Assembly (NCBI RefSeq): GCF_005144475.1
Contig: NZ_SWJZ01000026.1
Location: 1 to 64,000 of the forward strand
DNA: 64,000 nucleotides
Direction of reading: 5' to 3'
Source of the DNA: Rhodobacter capsulatus
Lineage (GTDB): Bacteria; Pseudomonadota; Alphaproteobacteria; Rhodobacterales; Rhodobacteraceae
The translations under genes and the position numbers were made by a program. The notes under the pieces were generated by a model, which saw only the letters and a program-made list of their open reading frames with translations, searched no databases and had not been told where the DNA came from. How positions within the stretch are numbered: position 1 is the stretch's first letter; each line of letters starts with the position of its first letter. Shown piece after piece: positions 57,989 to 64,000 of the stretch.

Positions 57989-58845
57989 CGACCGACCCCA
58001 CAAGGGATATCCTGATCACCGGGCTGCCGCGCGCGGGCACGACCCTGACCTGCCATCTGCTGAACAAGCTTGCGAACTGCGTGGCGCTGCACGAGCCGAT
58101 CGACCCCGGGATGCTTGCCGGGCTGGAGCCCGAGGCGCTGCGGAGGGCGTTGCGGCAATTCTGCACCGCGCAGCGCGGGCAGATCCTGACCACCGGCACC
58201 GCGACCAGCAAGGCCTGGCGGGGATCGGTGCCCAGCAATCCGCTGGCCGATCTGGATGAGCAGGGCCGCCGCAAGCGCGTGCTGGACGGCCGGGAAATCG
58301 TGGTCTCCAACGTCGATCGCGCCGATTTCCGTCTTTTCGTCAAGCAAAACGCCTTTTTCACCGCCGCGCTGCCGGTGCTGACGCCGCAGTTCCGCTGCTG
58401 GGCCATCCTGCGCAATCCGTTGGCGGTGCTTCTGTCGTGGCGCACGGCGCAGATGCCGGTGACCGAGGGGCGCCTGCCCGCCGCCGAACAGCTCGATGCG
58501 GGGCTGGCGGCGGCGATCGCGGCCGAACCGGACCGGCTGGAACGACAGTTCATTCTGCTCGATTTCTGCTTCGCGCAGTATCGCCGGCTCCTGCCCGGGC
58601 AGACGATCCGCTACGAGGATATCATCCGCTCCGGCGGCGCCGCCCTGTCGGTGCTGGCGCCTGCGGCGGCGGCGCTGTGCGAGCCGCTGCAATCGCGCAA
58701 CCGGCTGGGCCTGCGCAGCGATCCCGCGGCGCAAGATATCACCGCACGGCTGCTGGAACGGGACTCGCCCTGCTGGTCCTTTTATGACCGCGCCGAGGTC
58801 GAGGTGCTGGCGCGGGCCGATCAGCCGGCCATCGGCTCGGCGTAA
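57985..58845 (+). CDS. Sulfotransferase-family protein
   Basis: The product is 286 residues. The N-terminal loop ILITGLPRAGTTLTCHLLN is the PAPS 5'-phosphosulfate-binding motif of sulfotransferases, and WAILRNPLAVLLSWR fits the 3'-phosphate-binding segment. Its acceptor is unknown. It overlaps the glycosyltransferase stop by 4 bp and runs tail-to-tail, with a 25-bp overlap, into a second sulfotransferase gene on the other strand. Confidence 0.82.
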   Translation: MTTDPTRDILITGLPRAGTTLTCHLLNKLANCVALHEPIDPGMLAGLEPEALRRALRQFCTAQRGQILTTGTATSKAWRGSVPSNPLADLDEQGRRKRVLDGREIVVSNVDRADFRLFVKQNAFFTAALPVLTPQFRCWAILRNPLAVLLSWRTAQMPVTEGRLPAAEQLDAGLAAAIAAEPDRLERQFILLDFCFAQYRRLLPGQTIRYEDIIRSGGAALSVLAPAAAALCEPLQSRNRLGLRSDPAAQDITARLLERDSPCWSFYDRAEVEVLARADQPAIGSA

Positions 58846-59648
58846 CCGGGGTCTAGCCAATCCCCGAGGTCAAGCCCGGTGATCTGGCTGGTCGCCCGGA
58901 TATCGCTGTCGTAAAGGCCGCAGAGATAGGCGTGATCCGCCGCCGCCATCGGCGTCGTTTCGGTCGAGACGATGGGGACGATGTAGTCCCGCAGGGCGAT
59001 CTGCGCGGGCGGAAGCTGCAGGAAGTCAAGCAGCCGCGCCAGTTCGGTTTCGGGCTGCGCCCAAAGCCGGTCGGTGCGCAGGAACAGCAGCTGCCGACGG
59101 GGAAAATGCGTCAGCAGCCGGGCGATCTGCGCCGCGTAGAAGCCGCGTTCGACATAGGAAAAGACCCGGTGCACGCCATCCGGCGCCAAGGCGACACGAT
59201 CGCGGCCCGCGCGGATCGCCCGGGAAAAGGGCAGGGTGTCGTGCTGCTGCGCGGTCTCCATCCGCCAGTGCGAATAGGCGCGAAAGGCCGGATGGCGCAG
59301 GCAGATCACCAGCCGCGCGCGCGGATTGTAGGCGGCCAGCCGTTCGATCGCCTGCGGCCAGTAGATGTAGATCGGCGTCGCCTCGCCGCGCAGGACCGTG
59401 TCGGACGACCAGTCGAACAGATCATGCAGGCCCGCGGGATCCGGACGGGTCCAGTCAAGGTCCTCGTCGTCGAAGAAATGCACCTCCTTGCGATGTGCCA
59501 TCTGGATGGCGGGATGGCGGCGCAACATGGCGTCAAGCGCCGTCGTGCCGCCCTTTTGCACGCCCAGGATGAAGAAATCGACCCGGCGCTCCGGGCGCGG
59601 GGAGGGCAGGGGGGGCGGGCGATCTTGCAGCGTTTCGCGGTCAGTCAC
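58821..59648 (-). CDS. Sulfotransferase (PAPS-dependent)
   Basis: The product is 275 residues from a GTG at 59648. The PAPS-binding loop is FFILGVQKGGTTALDAMLRR, and ARLVICLRHPAFRAYSHWRM is the second signature, with KEVHFFDDEDLDW typical of heparan/chondroitin-like sulfotransferases. It probably sulfates a sugar. Start choice is uncertain: the frame is open further upstream but without similarity. A terminator for the ackA gene lies just upstream of its start. Confidence 0.85.
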   Translation of the reverse strand: MTDRETLQDRPPPLPSPRPERRVDFFILGVQKGGTTALDAMLRRHPAIQMAHRKEVHFFDDEDLDWTRPDPAGLHDLFDWSSDTVLRGEATPIYIYWPQAIERLAAYNPRARLVICLRHPAFRAYSHWRMETAQQHDTLPFSRAIRAGRDRVALAPDGVHRVFSYVERGFYAAQIARLLTHFPRRQLLFLRTDRLWAQPETELARLLDFLQLPPAQIALRDYIVPIVSTETTPMAAADHAYLCGLYDSDIRATSQITGLDLGDWLDPGYAEPMAG

Positions 59649-59689
59649 TCCGAGAGGGCCTTTCCGGATCGGTCGGGGGATCGGGCACG

Positions 59690-59719
59690 AAAAACGGGGC
59701 CGCCCGGCAAGCGGCCCCG
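59690..59719 (-). terminator. Rho-independent terminator after ackA
   Basis: On the minus strand CGGGGCCGC, loop TTGCCGG, GCGGCCCCG is followed by TTTTT. The stem is perfect over 9 bp. It separates ackA from the sulfotransferase gene downstream. Confidence 0.75.
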
Positions 59720-59779
59720 GCGAGATTGGCGGAGGCCCGCGCAAAACTCAAGCTTTCCGATCCGCCCCGATCCGTTCCG

Positions 59780-59839
59780 CCCCCGTGAACGGGGGGTGGC
59801 CGGGGCGAGAGGGGCGCCGCGGCGCCCCGTCCACGGGGG
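59780..59839. repeat. Nested palindromes after ackA
   Basis: GGGGCGCCGCGGCGCCCC at 59811-59828 is a perfect 18-bp palindrome, flanked by CCCCCGTG (59780-59787) and CACGGGGG (59832-59839). The 60 bp could fold into one long cruciform-like hairpin immediately after the ackA stop. Confidence 0.6.
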
Positions 59840-61072
59840 TCACTGGGCGGCCAGCGCGAAGGGCAGGCTGTGCCCCGGCTCGACCTTGGTCAGCGCCCGC
59901 GTGTCGAGCGCGATCATCCGTTCCTCGTCCGTCGGCACGACCAGCGTCGCCACCCGTGCCCCCGCCGCGCTGATGTTCGGATGGCCGTCGCGGGCAATCG
60001 CATTCGCCCGCGCGTCGATCGAGACGCCGAGAAACCCCAGATCCTCGCAGATCATCGCGCGCACCCGGGCGCTGTTCTCGCCGATCCCCGCGGTGAAGAC
60101 GAGCGCGTCGATCCCGCCCATCGCCGCCGCATAGGCGCCGATCATCTTGCGGATCTGATAGACGAAAACCTCGATCGCCAGCTGGCAGCGCGCATTGCCC
60201 GCATCGGCCGCCGCCATCACCTCGCGCATGTCGTTCGACAGCCCCGACAGGCCCAGAAGCCCGCTTTTGGTGTAGCAGATGTCCTCGACCTCGGTCAGGC
60301 TCAGCCCGGCCTCGCGCAGCAGATGGAAGATGATCGCCGGGTCGAAATCGCCGCTGCGGGTGCCCATCGGCACGCCGCCGAAAGTGCCGAACCCGATCGA
60401 GGTGTCGATCGACTGCCCGCCCTTGACCGCATCGAGCGTGACGCCGTTGCCCAGATGGCAGACCACCATCGACAGGCTGTCCAGCGGGCGGTTCAGCAGC
60501 TCGGCCGCGCTGCGCGAGACGTAGCGGCAGGAGGTGCCGTGAAAGCCGTAGCGGCGGATGCCGTGCTTTTGCGTCAGCTCATAGGGCAGGGCGTAAAGAT
60601 GGGCGCGTTCGGGAATGGTCTGGTGAAAGGCGGTGTCGAAAACGACGACATTCGGCACGCCGGGGAACATCCGCTGCGCTTCCTCGATGCCGATGATGTT
60701 GCAGGGATTGTGCAGCGGCGCAAAGCTGGCGCAGGCGCGCAGCGCCGCCATCACCGCGTCATCGACCAGCACCGAGCCGAAGAAGATGGCCCCGCCATGC
60801 ACGGCGCGGTGCCCGATGGCGGTGATCGCGCCGGGGCATTCGATCACGTCATATTCGGGGTTCGTGAGGTTTTCCATCATCAGCGCGAAGGCGGCGCGGT
60901 GATCGGGGATGACGACGCGGTGATGCTCGCCGCGGTGGCCGACCCAGTGATCGGTGGTGCCCTCGGGCTCGCCGATGCGGGCGATCAGCCCCGAGGCGAT
61001 CACATGGCTCAGATCGGGGGCATGCAGTTGATATTTCAGGCTGGAGCTGCCGCAGTTGATGGTCAGGATCAT
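59840..61072 (-). CDS. ackA: Acetate kinase
   Basis: The product is 410 residues. Signatures are ILTINCGSSSLKYQLH at the N-terminus, FDTAFHQTIPERAHLYALP, RRYGFHGTSCRYVS and VVCHLGNGVTLDAVKGGQSI. It interconverts acetyl phosphate and acetate with ATP formation. AAGGACAACC precedes the ATG at 61072. It is downstream of a membrane-protein gene on the same strand. Acetyl phosphate could come from Xsc (taurine) or from the propionyl/acyl-phosphate branch of diol fermentation suggested by the adjacent glycyl-radical enzyme. Confidence 0.93.
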   Translation of the reverse strand: MILTINCGSSSLKYQLHAPDLSHVIASGLIARIGEPEGTTDHWVGHRGEHHRVVIPDHRAAFALMMENLTNPEYDVIECPGAITAIGHRAVHGGAIFFGSVLVDDAVMAALRACASFAPLHNPCNIIGIEEAQRMFPGVPNVVVFDTAFHQTIPERAHLYALPYELTQKHGIRRYGFHGTSCRYVSRSAAELLNRPLDSLSMVVCHLGNGVTLDAVKGGQSIDTSIGFGTFGGVPMGTRSGDFDPAIIFHLLREAGLSLTEVEDICYTKSGLLGLSGLSNDMREVMAAADAGNARCQLAIEVFVYQIRKMIGAYAAAMGGIDALVFTAGIGENSARVRAMICEDLGFLGVSIDARANAIARDGHPNISAAGARVATLVVPTDEERMIALDTRALTKVEPGHSLPFALAAQ

Positions 61073-61182
61073 GGTCGGTTGTCCTTGGGTGCAGGGCAGC
61101 CCCGGGGGGCCGCCGGGAAATCGGCGACGCGACGGGGGGCGTCGCGCCGCCGGACAGGGCGGGGGAAGGGGCCGCCCCCGGA

Positions 61183-62094
61183 TCAGACCGGCAGGGGCGC
61201 AAGCGTCCAGAAGCCCACCGCGGTCAGAAGGTTGATCGCAAAGGTCATCACGGCGATGGCGCAGGCGGGCGGGTCGACATGGGTGTCGCCGTGGCACAGG
61301 AAGGCGCGGGCACAGAACTCGCCGAGGAAGGCCGAGAGGATGCCGATCACCGCGCCCCAGATCACCGAGCCCGAGGCCACGCCCGCAAGGGCGGCGGGCA
61401 GCATGATGTGGTGGGTGACCGGGATCAGCACGCCAAGCGTCAGGAAAAACAGCGACGAGGCCGCGATGCCGAAGGCCAGCAGCGCGCCCGGCACGCCATG
61501 GGTGACGCCCAGCCAGGCGCCCAGCAAGCCGCCGCCCAGACCGATCACCGCGATCTGCGCCGGGCTTGACTGGAACACCAGCCATTTCGTCGCGTCGGTC
61601 GGCTGGAAGAAACCGCGGCCCGGATCGGCCTTGCCGCAAAAGCCGCAAGTCCCCCACAGAAACCGCGCCAGGAAGGCCGAGATCACCACGCCGACGGCGG
61701 GCAGGTCGGAAAAGGCAAGGCCGGGGCCGAAGCTTGGCACGAATTGCAGCGCCCAGAAGATCACATAGCCGATCAGCCCGAAGAGGCCGCCCACCAGAAG
61801 CACGTCGGGCGCGTTCAGCCCCATGCCCGCGGTGACGATGTTGCGCCCGCTATCAAGCTTGCCCTTTTTCGCCGCATAGGCCGCCGCCGCGACGCCTGCC
61901 GCAAAGCCGCCGGTATGCGGGCCGAAGGCGCCAAAGGGGATGCCGAAGAAATCGGTCGTGCCCGCGCCGATGGCGAGCTGGATCGCGACGCCGATCATCG
62001 TCAGGAAGCCGACGAAGGCGAAGGCGGGCAGCGCGCCGATCGCGGCGCCGAATATTCCGCCGCCGAAAGCGACGAGCAAACCAAGCAGTGTCAT
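61183..62094 (-). CDS. Unassigned polytopic membrane protein
   Basis: The product is 303 residues with about eight membrane spans. It begins MTLLGLLVAFGGGIFGAAIG and contains FGAFGPHTGGFAAGVAAAAYA, a cysteine-containing loop LWGTCGFCGKADPGRGFF, PVTHHIMLPAALAGVASGS and a His/Cys-rich CARAFLCHGDTHVDPPACA. The Gly-rich pattern suggests a channel or permease. I cannot name the family. AAGGAGACCAG precedes the ATG at 62094. It is followed by ackA after 110 bp, so transport of a substrate or product of that pathway is plausible. Confidence 0.6.
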   Translation of the reverse strand: MTLLGLLVAFGGGIFGAAIGALPAFAFVGFLTMIGVAIQLAIGAGTTDFFGIPFGAFGPHTGGFAAGVAAAAYAAKKGKLDSGRNIVTAGMGLNAPDVLLVGGLFGLIGYVIFWALQFVPSFGPGLAFSDLPAVGVVISAFLARFLWGTCGFCGKADPGRGFFQPTDATKWLVFQSSPAQIAVIGLGGGLLGAWLGVTHGVPGALLAFGIAASSLFFLTLGVLIPVTHHIMLPAALAGVASGSVIWGAVIGILSAFLGEFCARAFLCHGDTHVDPPACAIAVMTFAINLLTAVGFWTLAPLPV

Positions 62095-62735
62095 TCTGGT
62101 CTCCTTGTATATTCCGGGCGGATCCGACTGGAGTATGTCCGGGGTCTTGATGCGGTTTGAAAGGGCGCGGCCGGAGGACCGCGAAAACGACCGGGCACGG
62201 AAAAGATGCGCGCGAAAACAGGGCATCGGAAAATCACTTTCCGATGCGCGAATTCCTTTCGGAGTGGCGCGAGTTTCTTTCCGACGCGGGCGGTCGATTG
62301 GCGCTGAAATTACCGCCGCGGGCGCTTGCGGGTCAACGCGAGCGGCTTGGCCTTCGCGGGTAGTTTCTTGCAATTTCCGCTTTGCCCGAGTCGCTTCGAT
62401 ATTCAGGTCATTGTAATATATGGGAAAGTTCTCGAAGGCCTTGGCGGGTTCTGCGATTTTCCGCGGTTCCCGCCTGTCAGGGCCGCGCCGACAGCGGTCG
62501 GGACTTGTCCGGGGCAGGACAAGAAAACACCCGGCACCTGTCTTTTCTTGTCCCGGGCTCGATCCGCGCGATCCGGCCGGGGTGACAAAACCCCCGTATT
62601 TTCAGGGGAAAACCGCGGCGCAAAAGGGCAGGGCAAGTTATTCCCCTTTGTGGTCAAGGCGCTCGCGTTGACCCTTTTGGCTTTCCGGGCCTATTCCTTT
62701 GCCAGACGCCGAAAGCGGCAGCCCAGGAAAAACAG
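62095..62735. promoter_or_regulatory. Large divergent control region rich in dyads
   Basis: This 641-bp region has no recognised gene. It holds a hairpin GCATCGGAAA/TTTCCGATGC (62223-62247), a dyad GGACAAGAAAA/TTTTCTTGTCC (62517-62553), a dyad GGTCAA/TTGACC (62652-62673), and a 15-bp inverted pair at 62330-62344 and 62660-62674. Such density suggests several regulators controlling the membrane protein/ackA genes and the glycyl-radical-enzyme genes. Confidence 0.55.
62517..62553. promoter_or_regulatory. 11-bp perfect inverted repeat ahead of the glycyl-radical operon
   Basis: GGACAAGAAAA at 62517-62527 and TTTTCTTGTCC at 62543-62553 are separated by 15 bp. Arm length and AT-rich inner ends suit a dimeric activator or repressor. 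It lies about 185 bp before the DJ-1/PfpI gene. Confidence 0.55.
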
Positions 62736-63326
62736 ATGAAACGCCCCCGCCAACATAAAATCCTGATGATCGTCGGAGATTACTCTGAAGATTATGAAGT
62801 GATGGTGCCGTTTCAGGCGTTCACCCTGCTGGGCTTCACCGTCGAGGCCGTCTGCCCCGGCAAACGCAAGGGCGAGACGATCCGCACCGCGATCCATGAG
62901 TTCGAGGGCGATCAGACCTATTCGGAAAAACCCGGCCATCGTTTCGCGCTGACGGCAAGCTTCGCCCATGTCAGCCCCGAGGACCATGCCGGTCTCTATC
63001 TCGCCGGTGGCCGTGCCTGCGAATACCTGCGCCTGCAGGCGCCGGTGCTGGCCATCGTGCGGGCCTTCATGACGGAGAACCGGCCGGTGGCCGCGATCTG
63101 CCATGGCGCGCAGCTCCTGACCGCCGCCGACGTGGTGCGCGGACGTCGGTTGACGGCCTGTCCGGCTGTCGAACCGGAAGTGACGGCGGCAGGGGCCCAC
63201 TTCGTCGCAACCGCGCCGGAGCAAACCGTGATCGACGGCAATCTTGCGACCGCACCGGCCTGGCCCGGGCATCCGACACTGATGCGCGCGTTCGTTTCGC
63301 TCATCGACCCCGACATCCTGAACTGA
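62736..63326 (+). CDS. DJ-1/PfpI-family protein
   Basis: The product is 196 residues. The nucleophile elbow is PVAAICHGAQLLTAAD (Cys in AICHG), with the conserved Glu in GDYSEDYEVMVPFQAFTLLG and LYLAGGRACEYLR before the elbow. Family members are amidases, glyoxalases or chaperones; Hsp31-like glyoxalase or deglycase activity would suit a pathway generating reactive aldehydes. It lies 57 bp ahead of the glycyl-radical enzyme gene on the same strand. Confidence 0.87.
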   Translation: MKRPRQHKILMIVGDYSEDYEVMVPFQAFTLLGFTVEAVCPGKRKGETIRTAIHEFEGDQTYSEKPGHRFALTASFAHVSPEDHAGLYLAGGRACEYLRLQAPVLAIVRAFMTENRPVAAICHGAQLLTAADVVRGRRLTACPAVEPEVTAAGAHFVATAPEQTVIDGNLATAPAWPGHPTLMRAFVSLIDPDILN

Positions 63327-63383
63327 CCGGCTTTCCGGCGGGACCAGACCCCGCCGGGACGCCTCCACCGCCTGGAGGATAGA

Positions 63384-64000
63384 ATGATTGAGAAGGGCTT
63401 CACCAAACCGACCGACCGCATCACGCGGCTGAAGAACCAGATCCTGAATGCCCGGCCCCATGTCGAGGCCGAGCGCGCCGTGCTGGCCACCGAAGCCTAC
63501 AAGGCGACCGAGGGCCTGTCGCCGATCCTGCGCCGCGCCAAGGTGGTGGAAAAGATCTTCGCCGAACTGCCGATCACCATCCGCGACGATGAACTGGTCG
63601 TGGGCTCGATCACCGTCAACCCGCGCTCGACCGAGATCTGCCCCGAATTCAGCTTCGACTGGGTGGAAAAGGAATTCGACACCATGGCGACCCGGGTCGC
63701 CGACCCGTTCGAAATCCCCAAGGAAACCGCCGCCGCCCTGCATGAGGCGTTCAAATACTGGCCGGGCCGCACCACCGCCGATCTCGCCGCCTCCTACATG
63801 TCGAAAAAGGCGAAGGACTGCATCGCCAACGGCGTCTTCACCGTCGGCAATTATTTCTACGGCGGCGTCGGCCATGTCTGCGTCGATTACGGCAAGATCC
63901 TGAAAACCGGCTTCCGCGGCGTCATCATCGAGGCGATCAAACGCCGCGAAGTGCTGGATGAACGCGACCCCGACACGATCAAGAAACAGCAGTTCTACAC
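63384..64000 (+). CDS. Glycyl-radical glycerol/1,2-propanediol dehydratase, N-terminal part
   Basis: About 205 residues are visible before the right edge. The beginning, MIEKGFTKPTDRITRLKNQI, then SPILRRAKVVEKIF, ITIRDDELVVGSITVNPRS and VFTVGNYFYGGVGHVCVDYG, closely resembles the B12-independent glycerol dehydratase of Clostridium butyricum and propanediol dehydratases of glycyl-radical microcompartments. Choline trimethylamine-lyase and isethionate lyase differ in these segments. The enzyme needs an activating radical SAM partner and, usually, a microcompartment, presumably encoded beyond the window. GGAGGAT precedes the ATG. Confidence 0.85.
   Translation, partial: MIEKGFTKPTDRITRLKNQILNARPHVEAERAVLATEAYKATEGLSPILRRAKVVEKIFAELPITIRDDELVVGSITVNPRSTEICPEFSFDWVEKEFDTMATRVADPFEIPKETAAALHEAFKYWPGRTTADLAASYMSKKAKDCIANGVFTVGNYFYGGVGHVCVDYGKILKTGFRGVIIEAIKRREVLDERDPDTIKKQQFY

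Noticed and set aside
62652-62673. FNR/Anr box ahead of the glycyl-radical genes
   Set aside because: GGTCAA-N10-TTGACC has the half-sites in the opposite order and wrong spacing for TTGAT-N4-ATCAA.
63384-64000. Choline trimethylamine-lyase (CutC) or isethionate sulfite-lyase
   Set aside because: Although the sulfur context favours a sulfonate lyase, the visible 205 residues resemble B12-independent glycerol/diol dehydratase throughout; the active site itself lies outside the window, so this rests on the N-terminal part only.
1-64000. tRNA genes, CRISPR arrays, transposases or attachment sites
   Set aside because: I looked for cloverleaf ends, regularly spaced repeats and transposase proteins and saw none; a covariance-model scan would be needed to exclude small RNAs.

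Overview
The window is GC-rich, tightly packed alphaproteobacterial DNA. Its gene content points to Rhodobacter capsulatus or a very close relative: a tpa-tauR-xsc taurine locus with MocR-type TauR boxes, a kdp operon, heme-uptake genes hutWX, and a B12-independent diol dehydratase. No rRNA, tRNA, CRISPR array, intact insertion sequence or prophage was seen.

Layout. 0-3.4 kb: end of an FAD oxidoreductase gene, a DUF393 protein, a heme-degrading-type monooxygenase, then anaerobic heme utilisation (hutW, hutX). 3.5-8.6 kb: a cobalamin riboswitch followed by a complete nickel/peptide-type ABC transporter. 8.6-9.8 kb: a decayed siderophore locus (remnant of a TonB-dependent receptor, broken AraC regulator). 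10-18 kb: kdpFABCDE on the minus strand with an extra 27-codon gene ahead of kdpF. 18-21.5 kb: YigZ-like protein, AraC regulator divergent from an aldo/keto reductase, siderophore-interacting protein. 21.7-26.2 kb: a SoeABC-type cytoplasmic-facing molybdoenzyme. 26.4-30.6 kb: rhodanese, serine acetyltransferase, family 2A encapsulin shell and cysteine desulfurase with a long disordered N-terminal cargo region. 30.7-38.9 kb: taurine import and dissimilation (tauABC; tpa, tauR, xsc). 38.9-41.5 kb: a second sulfonate-type ABC transporter. 42-46.9 kb: a radical SAM protein plus a three-gene nitrogenase-like reductase. 47-51.3 kb: mostly uncharacterised small genes and an FAD/NAD(P)-binding protein. 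51.4-55.4 kb: a third sulfonate-type transporter with a flavin monooxygenase. 55.8-59.6 kb: glutamine amidotransferase, glycosyltransferase, two sulfotransferase-like proteins. 59.8-64 kb: acetate kinase, an unassigned membrane protein, a DJ-1/PfpI protein and the start of a glycyl-radical glycerol/diol dehydratase.

How it works together. From about 21 to 55 kb the window is a sulfur-acquisition island: three sulfonate-type importers, taurine degradation to sulfite and acetyl phosphate (Tpa, Xsc), a probable sulfite dehydrogenase (Soe), cysteine-precursor synthesis (serine acetyltransferase), and an encapsulin that packages a cysteine desulfurase. The least explained element is the nitrogenase-like complex. 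Its two catalytic subunits carry a 3-Cys plus 1-Cys pattern expected for one simple [4Fe-4S] cluster, as in chlorophyllide reductase, and have no cofactor-ligating cysteine. It is therefore neither a nitrogenase nor a methylthio-alkane reductase, and its position between sulfonate transporters suggests an organosulfur substrate. An 18-bp sequence motif recurs ahead of the nitrogenase-like genes, tauABC, soeABC and the unknown 47-51 kb cluster, which suggests a common sulfur-status regulator.
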